Source: Synergistaceae bacterium
GTDB lineage: Bacteria; Synergistota; Synergistia; Synergistales; Aminobacteriaceae
Direction: 5' to 3'
Assembly (NCBI GenBank): GCA_009783355.1
Contig: WRHH01000001.1
Location: 124,001-188,000 of the forward strand
Length of the DNA stretch: 64,000 nucleotides
How positions within the stretch are numbered: the first letter of the stretch is position 1; every line of letters begins with the position of its first letter. Below, piece after piece: positions 1 through 9,200 of the stretch. Made by a program: the position numbers and the translations under genes. Below the pieces are notes generated by a model. That model worked only from the letters and a program-made list of their open reading frames with translations. It did not search any database and was not told where the DNA came from.

Positions 1-632
1 CTGTCAAGCCTTATTCTTGGAACATCTTTAGTCTCTCTGATACACAAGTTTGAGATGTATTCAATTGCCTTTAGCGTATCGCCGTATTTCCCTACAATAA
101 TTGCCGCATCCTCTCCTTCTATTGAGATAAAGTAATTTTCCGTTACTTCTGCTGAAACATTTAAATCCATTTTTACAATAAGCTCATTAATAAACTTTAC
201 GCTTTCCTTTATTAATTCAAGTCGAGCTTCATCATTATTATCTTCGTTATCATCTATTTTGTTTTCTCTAACATTATCCGGCGCGACCTGTATTTCCTGC
301 TTAACTTCAGGTTTTTTCTTTTTCTTCGAATTATCCGCCTGTTTTTCTTGTTTGGCGTCTCTTGTTCCCTTCTTTTCAGGTTTTTCAACCGGTGTTTCTT
401 GTTTAACTTGTGGAGCGTTCTTTACTCCTGTATCTTCTGTTTCTGTTTGTCCAGCGTTTACTGTTATTTCAAGCTGTAATCTTTTCCCGAAAATGCCCAA
501 AAAGCCTTTTCCCTCCGATATGATTTTTGCCTGAAGGCATGATTCCGGAACTTCAAGCTCTAATGCTACTCTTCTAATTGCATCCTCTATTGATGAAGCT
601 TCCAGATTAATTTTTTTTATATTTGTATACAT
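1..632 (-). CDS. jag: Jag/KhpB RNA-binding protein (partial, C-terminus beyond window)
   Basis: The gene starts at the ATG at 632 and runs off the left edge, so about 210 residues are visible. It opens with a Jag_N domain (MYTNIKKINLEASSIEDA..., with GKGFLGIFGK near residue 45). A long charged Lys/Glu-rich linker follows, then a KH domain whose loop reads GKYGDTLKAIEYISNL, matching the GxxGxTL pattern of Jag proteins. The R3H domain expected at the C-terminus lies outside the window. The start overlaps the yidC stop (TGATG), so the two are translationally coupled. Jag/KhpB binds RNA and is commonly encoded next to yidC. The order jag-yidC-yidD-rnpA-rpmH supports the call. Confidence 0.9.
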   Translation of the reverse strand, partial: MYTNIKKINLEASSIEDAIRRVALELEVPESCLQAKIISEGKGFLGIFGKRLQLEITVNAGQTETEDTGVKNAPQVKQETPVEKPEKKGTRDAKQEKQADNSKKKKKPEVKQEIQVAPDNVRENKIDDNEDNNDEARLELIKESVKFINELIVKMDLNVSAEVTENYFISIEGEDAAIIVGKYGDTLKAIEYISNLCIRETKDVPRIRLD

Positions 633-1846
633 CAGTGATTCCCCATTGGTTTATCTTTATAAAGAGCCGGTTTTTCTTTCATTTCCTGCTTTGTTCGTTT
701 TGCAGTTAATAACTGCTGGGCCGCTGCAAGCAGTGAAGATACTCCCCAGTAAAGCAATACCCCTCCAGGCAAGCTTAAGCATATGAACGTAATAAGTATC
801 GGCATCATTATACTCATCGCCGCCATTTGAGGGTTTCCGCTTGAAGTTAGTTTTTGCTGATACCACATTAGGCCCCCGTTAGCAAGAAGTATTAACGAGT
901 TAGCCAGATAGAAATTTACATTGACCAATCCTGCAGGGTTATTCAACACTGCGTATCCAACGTTAAACATTCCGATACTATTTGAAGGCATGACCTTAAG
1001 TATATAAAGATTTTTAATAACTTCCTTTGTAAACCCCGTATTGCTCGCAAGCTCTCTCATTGCTCCTTCTGTAAGCCCCGCATTAAAAACAATATCTCTC
1101 AGAACATCTCCTGTAAGTTTCGTATTAACAACAAGGCTATTAATAATATCCTCAGCAATGCCCGCATTAATAACAGAATCTTTCAAGACGTCTAATGTAA
1201 GATCCTTGCTCATAATAATACTTTCAACAATGCCTTCAGTCTGCTCCATATTAATAACAAGGCCATTTAGTGTTTCTTCAGTAAACTCAGCAATAGCTAT
1301 AAGGTTATTTAATACTTCTTCAGTAATTCCTGAATTAGTAATAAGTTTATTAATAACATCAATAGTTAGCCCCGTATTATCAACAATTCCTTTAATAGCT
1401 TCTTCTATGTAGCTTGCAGTAGAAGCATTACACGCCTCAATTACCATTGTGTAAACTGATCCGCCCAAATCGATCCCAAGAAAAGTCGCTGAAAAACCCG
1501 CTGTTGAGACAAGTTTGATTAATACTTGATACAACAGGATAAAAATTGGAAGTTGAACCAATAATGGTAAACAGCCTGCCATAGGGTTAATTTTATGATC
1601 CTTGTAAAGCTGCATTGTTTCCCTGTTCAGAGCTTCCTTGTCGTTTTTGAATTTTTCCTGCAGCACTTTAATCTGCGGTTGCAGTCGCTGCATTTTTTGC
1701 ATGCTTACCGCCTGTTTTTTGTTTAGCGGATGCGTGATAGCGCGAATTAGAAGTGTAAACAGGATTATTGCAATTCCCCAGGAACCAGTAAATGAATACA
1801 AGATATCCAGAAGTTTTGCCACCCAGTCACTTATCATTTCCCACAA
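632..1846 (-). CDS. yidC: Membrane protein insertase YidC with expanded repeat loop
   Basis: YidC/Oxa1/Alb3 insertase of the short Gram-positive-like type, which inserts proteins into the inner membrane. The N-terminal membrane segment contains the conserved groove arginine (LLIRAITHPL). It is followed by the cytoplasmic coiled segment (MQKMQRLQPQIKVLQEKFK), the PIFILLYQVL segment, and the C-terminal motifs MMPILITFICLSLPGGVLLYW and SSLLAAAQQ. At about 404 residues it is longer than usual because the extracytoplasmic loop after FLGIDLGGS is expanded by nine 14-residue repeats. A TTG at 1846 has the best spacing from the AGAAGG ribosome-binding site. A GTG at 1855 overlaps that site, and an ATG at 1837 is the other possible start. 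It lies 23 bases downstream of yidD and overlaps jag. Confidence 0.93.
   Translation of the reverse strand: MWEMISDWVAKLLDILYSFTGSWGIAIILFTLLIRAITHPLNKKQAVSMQKMQRLQPQIKVLQEKFKNDKEALNRETMQLYKDHKINPMAGCLPLLVQLPIFILLYQVLIKLVSTAGFSATFLGIDLGGSVYTMVIEACNASTASYIEEAIKGIVDNTGLTIDVINKLITNSGITEEVLNNLIAIAEFTEETLNGLVINMEQTEGIVESIIMSKDLTLDVLKDSVINAGIAEDIINSLVVNTKLTGDVLRDIVFNAGLTEGAMRELASNTGFTKEVIKNLYILKVMPSNSIGMFNVGYAVLNNPAGLVNVNFYLANSLILLANGGLMWYQQKLTSSGNPQMAAMSIMMPILITFICLSLPGGVLLYWGVSSLLAAAQQLLTAKRTKQEMKEKPALYKDKPMGNH
1019..1396 (-). repeat. Nine tandem 42-bp coding repeats inside yidC
   Basis: The reading frame shows nine consecutive 14-residue units with no gaps, for example INKLITNSGITEEV, LNNLIAIAEFTEET, LKDSVINAGIAEDI, LRDIVFNAGLTEGA and MRELASNTGFTKEV. 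The common pattern is [IL]-x-x-[LI]-[IV]-x-N-x-[GK]-[LI]-T-x-[DE]-[VI]. The DNA copies have diverged, so this is an old or selected array rather than a fresh expansion. The likely fold is a short helix-turn repeat in the extracytoplasmic loop; that fold is inference. Confidence 0.9.
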
Positions 1847-1869
1847 AAAAATCACCTTCTTTTAGATTG

Positions 1870-2127
1870 TTAAGGAGAGCAAATTCGTTTCTCCTCCTGC
1901 TCTTCCTTTTTGCTCTTCGGGACCGGGTCATACCCGCCTTTGCACCAAGGCGCGCAACGTAATAAGCGAATTATCGTGAGATATAACCCTTTTATAAAAC
2001 CGAATTTTGTGAAAGCTTCCATGGCGTATTCCGAACAACTGGGAATGTAACGGCAATTATTACCCAGCATTGGCGATATAAATTTTTTGTAGCACTTAAT
2101 TAGAAAAACAGCGCCCTTAACAAGCAT
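1870..2127 (-). CDS. yidD: Membrane protein insertion efficiency factor YidD
   Basis: An 85-residue protein of the YidD family. It shows the family core KCYKKFISPMLGNNCRYIPSCSEYAMEAF with its Cys pair, followed by LLRCAPWCKGGYDPVP. A Lys/Glu-rich tail comes after. YidD is a small membrane-associated protein that assists YidC-dependent insertion and is almost always encoded between rnpA and yidC, as here. It ends 23 bases before yidC on the same strand, so the two are probably cotranscribed. Length is typical of the family. Confidence 0.95.
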   Translation of the reverse strand: MLVKGAVFLIKCYKKFISPMLGNNCRYIPSCSEYAMEAFTKFGFIKGLYLTIIRLLRCAPWCKGGYDPVPKSKKEEQEEKRICSP

Positions 2128-2181
2128 TCCCTTTTATACCATTACATTCATAACCAAAGTACGTATCAAGGCTATCAACAC

Positions 2182-2266
2182 GGGACGCCGAGGGCTTCGT
2201 CCCCTACATTAATCACGTAATGTCCGTTTTGTAGTAGGCGTAGGGGTCGCACCCGTGGGCGACTCT
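2182..2266. repeat. Two REP-like palindromes between rnpA and yidD
   Basis: Two short palindromes in opposite orientation. The first is GGGACG...CGTCCC followed by CTAC (2182-2207). The second is GTAG followed by GGGTCGC...GCGAC (2240-2264). Both have the GTAG/CTAC foot seen at the other palindromes of this window. They interrupt an otherwise compact conserved gene cluster. Confidence 0.75.
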
Positions 2267-2290
2267 CGTTTATTGCCAAGATACCCGTCT

Positions 2291-2695
2291 TTATTCCCAT
2301 TTGGCATGCCATTCCTTTGAAAGCAATCCGCGTTTTGCAAGGATTCTGGCTGAATCCAAATACACATCTATTGCACTTACGTTAGCATTTACGGCAACGT
2401 CCTTTAAAGTCGCAATGATTGAGAACCCCGGCGGCACGAACGGCATAAGGCGGCGCATAGCTTCCCGCAGAATTCTTTTTCCTCTGTTTCTTCCGCAAGA
2501 GTTAGACTGCTTTTTTCCTACAGCAAACCCAATTCGTGTATTCTGAATTTCTGAACAATTCATCGCAGTTTCGGAAGAACGATTCAAACATAACAAACGC
2601 ACCAGCTCTCCATGAATTCGAAAGCCAGTGCGAAAAACTTTATTAAATTCCCAACCTTTCTTCACGCGAATCGTTGGAGGCAGCGAATATTTCAT
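2291..2695 (-). CDS. rnpA: Ribonuclease P protein component
   Basis: A 134-residue basic protein. It carries the RnpA signature at residues 69-83 (RNRGKRILREAMRRL), the RNA-binding RNR helix, and the RIGFAVGKKQ strand just before it. It pairs with the RNase P RNA to remove 5' leaders from pre-tRNA. It lies 27 bases downstream of rpmH on the same strand, the usual arrangement. The insert between the β-strands (NRSSETAMNCSEIQNT) is slightly longer than average. The start at 2695 (MKYSLPP) fits the usual distance to the first conserved residues. Confidence 0.95.
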   Translation of the reverse strand: MKYSLPPTIRVKKGWEFNKVFRTGFRIHGELVRLLCLNRSSETAMNCSEIQNTRIGFAVGKKQSNSCGRNRGKRILREAMRRLMPFVPPGFSIIATLKDVAVNANVSAIDVYLDSARILAKRGLLSKEWHAKWE

Positions 2696-2722
2696 CAGAG
2701 CATATAAACACTCTAAAAAACG

Positions 2723-2863
2723 CTATACATTTACGAGGTTTTTCCGCCCTTTTCTGCGTCTATTGCGCAGGACGCGGCGCCCTGTCGGTGAACTTGAGCG
2801 GGCAAGGAATCCTATTTTTCTCTTTCGCGGAATGCTGTGTGGCTGAAATGTTCCCTTTTTCAT
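2723..2863 (-). CDS. rpmH: 50S ribosomal protein L34
   Basis: A 46-residue basic protein read directly from the minus strand. It begins [16 protein letters not shown], continues [19 protein letters not shown] and ends [10 protein letters not shown] before a TAG at 2723-2725. This is a canonical L34 sequence; the family is 44-47 residues long. A strong ribosome-binding site (AGGAGGAG) lies 7 bases before the ATG. It opens the rpmH-rnpA-yidD-yidC-jag cluster. In many bacteria dnaA is divergent from rpmH, but here the neighbour upstream is a flippase-like gene. Confidence 0.97.
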   Translation of the reverse strand: MKKGTFQPHSIPRKRKIGFLARSSSPTGRRVLRNRRRKGRKNLVNV

Positions 2864-2993
2864 AAAAAAACTCCTCCTGTATTATTTACGTCCCAATAAA
2901 AATTGGAACTATATTCTTATAGTAAACAGTAATCTGGTTGTCTTTGAGTTCCATCACCATTGACTGTATTTTTGCATTATCAATTAGAAACAA

Positions 2994-3016
2994 AATAAAA
3001 AACCGCAATTTGCGGC
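2994..3016 (-). terminator. Rho-independent terminator after the glmS/flippase transcript
   Basis: On the minus strand CCGCAA-TTGCGG forms a short stem followed by a T-rich run (TTTTTTATTTTG). It lies about 240 bases downstream of the flippase-like gene's stop and upstream of rpmH, so it would separate the two transcripts. The stem is short, so strength is uncertain. Confidence 0.5.
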
Positions 3017-3059
3017 ATTCACTTTTATTGTTCCTAATAAAAAGGCTATCGTACTATAC

Positions 3060-3253
3060 CACAGAGTCATAGGAAAAGATAGTGTGAAGTGTGAAGTGTC
3101 AATAGTGAAGTGAAAACCAAAACAAAAGCAAAAAAAGAAAAAGCAAAAAGTCCAAAAAACAAACAAAAAAATCCATTTAACTCCACATATTTTTATACCC
3201 ACACTGTCTTGTATTTATCTTTATCTTTTGCCTTTGTCTTTTAACTCCACACT
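3060..3253 (-). repeat. Low-complexity 3'-flank repeats after the flippase-like gene
   Basis: The bases directly after the stop codon at 3254 are built from short imperfect repeats. There are two GTGAAGTGTGAAGTG-type blocks (3076-3112 and 3240-3275) and runs of AAAAGCAAAA/AAAGACAAAAG type between them. The same word families recur after the stop codons of several other genes in the window. No ORF or RNA was recognised here. Confidence 0.6.
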
Positions 3254-4180
3254 TCACCCTCCGCACTTCACCCTGTCTTTAATAAACACTGCGAGTCCTA
3301 ATAGCGTTGTCGGTATAAACTGAAGCGCGTGGTTGAAAAGAGCTATTCCGAGAGCTTGCTCTTTTTCAATTCCAAACCATGACAAAGCTAACACGGTAGA
3401 CGCCTCATATACCCCTATGGCGCCGGGGGTCGATGGCAAGAGCATCCCGAGAGAGCTTATTGCGAAAATACATATTCCTTGAGTTATTGTTACATTCAAT
3501 ACTGCTATGTATTTATAAGATGAAATATATACCGCTGCATAAAACGTCCAGATAAAACCGGTTGAAATTGCGAGCCATGAGAGCTTCTTTATTGTCATGT
3601 TTGAGTTGACTTCTTCCTGTAGCGTGTTGATGAAATCAGAAAGTTTGCTGATTTTGATTTTAGAAAACAGCGAGGGGAAAAATTGGGGGTAAATTTTGGC
3701 GAAAAAAAGCAAGATCCAAATAGCCGCCAAAACAAGTATTCCCACTAGAAGCCCGGATTCAATATCTAGCGTCCAGGCTGTCCAAACTCCTATCAACAGC
3801 AGCATATTGACATCAAAGAAACGTTCCCAGAAAACAATTCCAAGCGCCGCGGCAAACGGAAATGCATTCCTGCGAGAAAGCCAGGCGGCCTTAATTATCT
3901 CTCCTGCTTTTGCCGGAAATATATTATTTGCTCCAAGGCATAAAACTCCCGCCTTGACACAATCCCAGAACGGCAACGCAGGTATCTTCATATATTTTAA
4001 CCTTATCCCCAGAGCGAGGTATGAAAAAAGCGAAATAGCAAACACTACCAGCATTGAGTTAAGAGAATAGTTGCGAATTGTTCTCCAAAGAGTTAGGAAT
4101 TCAATTCCGCTGAACGCGTAATATGCGCATATCAGCGAAATTGATAACTGAATTATAAATTTTACTCCGGCTTTATTCAA
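3254..4180 (-). CDS. LPG-synthase-TM/flippase-like integral membrane protein
   Basis: A 308-residue polytopic membrane protein of the lysylphosphatidylglycerol synthase TM-region family (UPF0104/flippase-like). The family hallmarks are both visible: a GANNIFPAKAGEI segment near residue 87 and SLGMLLPSTPGAIGVYEA near residue 243. About eight hydrophobic segments fill the rest. There is no aminoacyl-transferase domain of MprF, so this is the stand-alone transporter-like version whose substrate is generally unknown. Its start overlaps the end of glmS by 8 bases, so it is translated from the glmS message. Whether it moves an amino-sugar lipid is only a guess from that linkage. Confidence 0.85.
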   Translation of the reverse strand: MNKAGVKFIIQLSISLICAYYAFSGIEFLTLWRTIRNYSLNSMLVVFAISLFSYLALGIRLKYMKIPALPFWDCVKAGVLCLGANNIFPAKAGEIIKAAWLSRRNAFPFAAALGIVFWERFFDVNMLLLIGVWTAWTLDIESGLLVGILVLAAIWILLFFAKIYPQFFPSLFSKIKISKLSDFINTLQEEVNSNMTIKKLSWLAISTGFIWTFYAAVYISSYKYIAVLNVTITQGICIFAISSLGMLLPSTPGAIGVYEASTVLALSWFGIEKEQALGIALFNHALQFIPTTLLGLAVFIKDRVKCGG

Positions 4181-6077
4181 CTGTCACGCTCTTCGCTAAA
4201 TTGCGCGGTTTATCAATATCGCATCCCTTTATAAACGCAAAGAAGTAAGCGAAAAGCTGCAACGGAACTACCGTAAGCATGGGATAAAGCTCCTCTTCCG
4301 TCCGGGAAATGAAGAAACAGTCCTCCGATATTGATTTTACAGCATTATTACCCTCTGAGGTGACGGAGATTATTGGTGATTTGCGCGCCCTTGCTTCCTC
4401 AATGTTTGACATTGTCTTTTCAAGCAATGAGTCGGCGGGCGCCAATGTTATTACAGGCGTACCGCTGTCAAGCAGAGCAATAGGGCCATGCTTCATCTCG
4501 CCTGCAGCGTAAGCTTCAGCATGGACGTAAGCTATCTCTTTCAGCTTTAACGCTCCTTCAAGCGCTATGGCAAATTCATTCCCGCGACCTATAAACAGGA
4601 AACCTTTTGAGCGTTCGTAAACTATTCCGTAGCGGGAGGTGGTCTCCGCGTATTTTTCCGCCAGAAGACGAAGTTCATCCTGTCGCGACAGAATGGATTC
4701 AACTTTGTATGGTAAACGCGTAAGTTCAGCGCAAATGCGCGTTTCATCGCTTTTACAGAGTGTGCCTCTTAGTTTCCCAATCCACATCATCAACAGGCTA
4801 AAAGCGGCAAGCTGCCCCATAAAGGTCTTTGTTGCAGCTACTCCGATTTCGGGCCCTGCTTTTAGTTCCAGTATACTGTTTACTTCTCTTGCGAGCGACG
4901 AGCCCTTTACATTAGTCACGGCTAAGCAGTGGGCGCCCTTAGATTTTGCGAGCCTTTCCGCTGCAAGGGTGTCCGCTGTTTCTCCAGACTGAGAGACAAA
5001 GACCGCTAGCGTGTCAGCCCCGCATCGTATGTTGCGGTATCTATACTCGGAAGCTATATCCACTCTGATTTCAAGATCGGTGAATTGCTCCGCGAGCCTT
5101 TCCGCTACAAGTGACGCGTAATATGAAGTTCCGCAGGCTACTATATGGAGTTTTCTCCATGATTTGACCTGTTCAAGATCCCACTTAAGGTCGGAACTTA
5201 AATCAATTTGATTGTCGATTACCCTTTTATCTATCGTTTGACGCAAAACCGTTCCCTGCTCGTTTATTTCCTTAAGCATAAAATGCGGATAGTTTCCTTT
5301 TTCAACCATTCCGTAATTCCAGTCTATATGAATTGTCTCGCGTTCATGTTCCACTCCGCTGAAGTCCCAGAATTTTATCCCGTTTACAGAAAGCTCGGCT
5401 ATCTCTCCTTCGTTCATGTATACGACATCTGCGGTGTAGTGTAGTAATGCCATTGCGTCGGATGCGCAAAAAGCTTCGAATTTTCCCGCCGCCTCCTTTG
5501 CCGATTCATGGCGGCAACCGACAACGAGAGGCGAGCTTTTTCTTATACAATAAAAACGGTCGGGGTAATCTCTAAACATTACGACAAAGGCAAAAGCACC
5601 GCGTATTTTTTGAACTGCTGCTTTTATGGCTTCAAGTGTAGGATTGTTCTCCCCTTTCTCTATACAATCTTTGTATGTTTTATCAATTAAACATGCTGCG
5701 GTTTCCGTGTCCGTTTCGGAGATGAAGGCATAATCGCCTGATAGCTCCTCTTTTATTTCCATCCAATTTTCAATAATACCGTTATGTATGAGCACAACAT
5801 TATCTCCGCCACAGTGCGGATGTGCATTAATATCCGTAACGCCGCCGTGGGTTGCCCATCTGGTGTGTCCCATCCCAATGCTTCCGCTGAGTGAGGTTGA
5901 TTCAAGCATTTTTTCAAGTTCAGCGACTTTTCCAGCTTTTTTTAGAATTTTGAACTCATTATTATCAAGCACCGCAAGACCCGCAGAATCATATCCTCGG
6001 TATTCAAGCGCAGAAAGTCCTCTTATTATTATATTCACCGAATCTTTGCTTCCAACGTAACCAATTATTCCGCACAT
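4173..6077 (-). CDS. glmS: Glutamine-fructose-6-phosphate aminotransferase (isomerizing)
   Basis: Makes glucosamine-6-phosphate from fructose-6-phosphate and glutamine, the first step to UDP-GlcNAc, peptidoglycan and LPS. The 634-residue product has an N-terminal class II glutaminase domain (Cys2 nucleophile in MCGIIGYVG, GHTRWATHGG, NAHPH) and two SIS sugar-isomerase domains (ACGTSYYAS near 310; FIGRGNEFAIALEGALKLKE near 495). It ends DIDKPRNLAKSVTVE. The ATG at 6077 is preferred over the ATG at 6086 because it puts Cys at position 2 and lies 9 bases after GGAGG; the upstream ATG abuts that site. No glmS ribozyme was recognised in the short leader. Confidence 0.97.
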   Translation of the reverse strand: MCGIIGYVGSKDSVNIIIRGLSALEYRGYDSAGLAVLDNNEFKILKKAGKVAELEKMLESTSLSGSIGMGHTRWATHGGVTDINAHPHCGGDNVVLIHNGIIENWMEIKEELSGDYAFISETDTETAACLIDKTYKDCIEKGENNPTLEAIKAAVQKIRGAFAFVVMFRDYPDRFYCIRKSSPLVVGCRHESAKEAAGKFEAFCASDAMALLHYTADVVYMNEGEIAELSVNGIKFWDFSGVEHERETIHIDWNYGMVEKGNYPHFMLKEINEQGTVLRQTIDKRVIDNQIDLSSDLKWDLEQVKSWRKLHIVACGTSYYASLVAERLAEQFTDLEIRVDIASEYRYRNIRCGADTLAVFVSQSGETADTLAAERLAKSKGAHCLAVTNVKGSSLAREVNSILELKAGPEIGVAATKTFMGQLAAFSLLMMWIGKLRGTLCKSDETRICAELTRLPYKVESILSRQDELRLLAEKYAETTSRYGIVYERSKGFLFIGRGNEFAIALEGALKLKEIAYVHAEAYAAGEMKHGPIALLDSGTPVITLAPADSLLEKTMSNIEEARARKSPIISVTSEGNNAVKSISEDCFFISRTEEELYPMLTVVPLQLFAYFFAFIKGCDIDKPRNLAKSVTVE

Positions 6078-6182
6078 AATGATCATCCTCCGTAATTTCG
6101 ATACTTCATTTTATGTGAATTCTTAATATTTGTCGAGAGTTAGGGAAAAGCAGTTAGGAGTGAGAATTACTAACTCCTAACT

Positions 6183-6216
6183 AAAAAAAGAGGAGCCTTC
6201 AGGCTCCTCTTTTTTG
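6183..6216 (-). terminator. Terminator after the first M20 peptidase gene
   Basis: GAGGAGCC-TGAA-GGCTCCTC forms a perfect hairpin followed by a T run on the minus strand. A-runs on the other side make it potentially bidirectional. It lies 20 bases after the stop of the peptidase gene ending at 6235 and close to the glmS start region. A second inverted repeat (AGTTAGGAGT...ACTCCTAACT) sits just beside it at about 6151-6181. Confidence 0.85.
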
Positions 6217-6234
6217 CTTTAGTTCTTCATGAAA

Positions 6235-9200
6235 TTACTTTCTGCGTCTTACTACAAACGGAATTGCCAGTAATGCGAAGATCGCAAACCCGGCGTTGCA
6301 TCCTGTTCTCTTGTCAATTCTATCCTCAATTGCTTTCCTAACTGTCTTTTTCGCTTCTTCTTCCTCTTCCTCTAACTCGCCAGCTGCGTCGAGAGGCACA
6401 GAGTAGCCGTTAGTCACGGCAAGAGCGATTACGCTGACTTCCACTATATCTGCGGATGCCGCTGGGGTTTGGTCATAAATTCCGTTGGCGGCAAATACGA
6501 AGGAGGCAGAACCGTTGGTTCCGACATCGACCTGATCCCAATTTGCATTTATATCTTCAGCAGAGCCTACTTTAGCAAACATGTATATCTTGCCCATACC
6601 ACTGTTAGTCCCATCAGCATTGGTAAGGTTTGTTGTAAGGGTCATTGCAGGAGAAGTCCCCGTGAGTCCATCCATTCTAAATTTACGTGCATAGAGGATC
6701 TCTGTTGACTCATTCCTCGGAAGCGTATTCGTGGAGTAGAGTTTTGCAATTACCGGTCTGACAACTGACTCCTCAGGGATATATATGTTGGGGGCAGTTT
6801 TACCATATGTATTGATGTATGCAAGGCGATCCTTTTGTGTTGCAGCAGTGCTTCCATTGCCGGATACAGTCCAGGTGTGAGGCACGCCGCCTGCAAATTC
6901 GGCAAACGTTCGCGCTATGCGCTTCGCGTGGTCGATTATACCATCAAGCTCAATTCTTTCGTTCCATCCATGAAGGGTTCCGTGACCGCCCCATCCGCCT
7001 ATTCCAATCATGCGTCCATCCTGCGGGGTGCCCTGCACAACAAAGGAGCTCGCGTAAGTACCGCCCGCGACAGAGTCTGGCTTATTCTCCATGATTTCGC
7101 CTGTGTATCCGCTGTCAAGAACTCCGAACGTTCTGTAATAGGTATTGTATGATCTCATTGACTTTATCAGGACGTCTGAGTCAGGAGTGCAGTAGCCGAA
7201 TGATGTGTGGTTTGCTGCAGTTGTAGTCGTGGTAAGGTTGAGCCCGAGGTCATTGCATCTCTCTCTTATCGCGTTGGATATTGTCGCCGCGCTTGTACGA
7301 ACGTTAAGATAGCCGTCTCCATCATTTGGCGTCGGAACATTACCGTACGCGAATGCGTAGGCGGCGTCAAGGGTGTTGATGTTTTCATCATTGCGCCCTC
7401 TGAAGCTGTAAGCCCTAGCTGCTGTAGCATATTTGGGCGTCCACGAGGTTGGCGCTGGCGCCGTAGAATTGTACACCGGGGTGAGGCCGCTGATGTTCAC
7501 TAATGTCCCGCTGTATACCTTGGGCGCGTAATTGCCCAACATAGAGTTTCCGTTCCAAATCTTTCTCTCGCGGAAGTTATCGAATGGGAAAAATGCGATG
7601 AGCTTGCGCATCTCTGGCTGCCATGCGGCTGAAAAGCCGGAAGGTATGACGAGTTTTGAGAGGAAATCTACTAAAATATGCCTTGGCGAGAAAAATTCTT
7701 TGTGCCAGAGTCTCGTGACATGTCCTTTTGTTACAATCTGAACTGCGTCTCCTGTTATAGAGTAGTTTCCGGTGGCGCTATCAACCTGCTCAATAGCAAT
7801 TCCGGTTTCCCAACGATCTGCCATGGGAACTTTCGTAACTGGCGGACGTAAACCTTTCTCATCCGGGAATTCCCATCCTCCCCAATTAATTCTGTAGGAG
7901 TCTCTTAGCGCCCGCGCAGCACTGGCAAGATCCGCCGCCGACTGCCCGTTGGGCATTACAAGCCACGCCGCCTGAAGCAAGTTCTGTCCGCTTGACGTCA
8001 TAGCAGTTTCTCCCGCAAAGTATGATTTATATACATGTTCCTCGCGTACCTGATTGTACAAAAGTGCTGGCAATGCTATAGGAACTCCGCCATTTGCTGC
8101 GGATCCATGAATCATTTGGTTGCTTATGCTTCCAGTTCCGTATACGTCCTTATAGTCAAGCACGTTCGGGAAACGCAGGCCTATGCCTGTGCTGGCATTG
8201 TCTGTCCACGTCAAGCGTATATTCGGAGACCAGGTGGTTTGAGAGTTCATGGTATTGATAGGAAGTACTCCTGCGTCCGCGGCTACTCCAATTACCGGCC
8301 ATTCGTCCTGTGCTGTATACCACTTCATGTCGGAGAAACTCCCAGACCCTCCGAAGTAGCTGGTATTCCACGAGCTGCCGCCGTCCTCTGTTTGACCGAG
8401 AATAAGGCGAACACGGCGGCGAAGCGGTACGCCTGAATCTTTCAGCGCTTTCATCGCGTAAAGCATCGCAATACTTGGCGAGCGGTCATCGTCAGTGCCG
8501 CGTCCGACCATGACCCATCTGCCTGTTGTAGGGTCAACTATTACGTTTGCTTGATGAGATCCACCGAGCGTCCAGTACGCGTTAGGGTTAGTAACGTGAA
8601 GCGGCCTTACAAGCGCTCCCGGCCATCCGCCGTTGTCGCCGCGAGTGGAGCTGTAATCATTCGTTGTGTCCTGATGAACTATATTAATAGCTACTTCAGG
8701 AAGCTCTTTGGCGCCGAGTTCCATCCAAAAGTAAATCGGCAACACTGAAGGAGCATCCAGGTCGGTTACGGGATGACCGCGCTTTGCTGGCGGCACGCCT
8801 CCATTTGGAAGATATGAATAATGTATTCTTGATTCTGCGCCGTCCTCCTCAAAGCCCAACTCCAGCCAGCGCTCTTTGTGATAATTAAATAGACGTGCAA
8901 AGCCCGCTTTGGGAGGATAATCCGCCGGATCATCCGCAGTCGCATTCTCCGCATCCTGTTCCTGAATTATGAAAGCGAGATCCGAAAGAAAGTCGTTACG
9001 ATTACTCTTAATACTATTATCGATCGTGTGACCGTATAGAGTTTCAACATTCGGGAGCATGAGCGCGGAAGCGTCGAAATCCAGCGCGTTCATAACGGCT
9101 GCTCTCTCCCTTGCCGCTTTATAGCCGAGGGCTTCGTCAAGCTCGGCATTCGTCAGTGAGATGCGGTCAACCATCTGGCCTTTCCAGAATATTTTCCCGT

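Noticed and set aside
2864-3253. Replication origin upstream of rpmH, as in many bacteria
   Set aside because: dnaA and dnaN are absent, and I saw no cluster of DnaA boxes (TTATCCACA-type); the region is low-complexity repeats and a terminator.
6078-6182. glmS ribozyme or other riboswitch before glmS
   Set aside because: The leader is only about 100 bases to the neighbouring terminator and shows no ribozyme core; only a simple inverted repeat is present.
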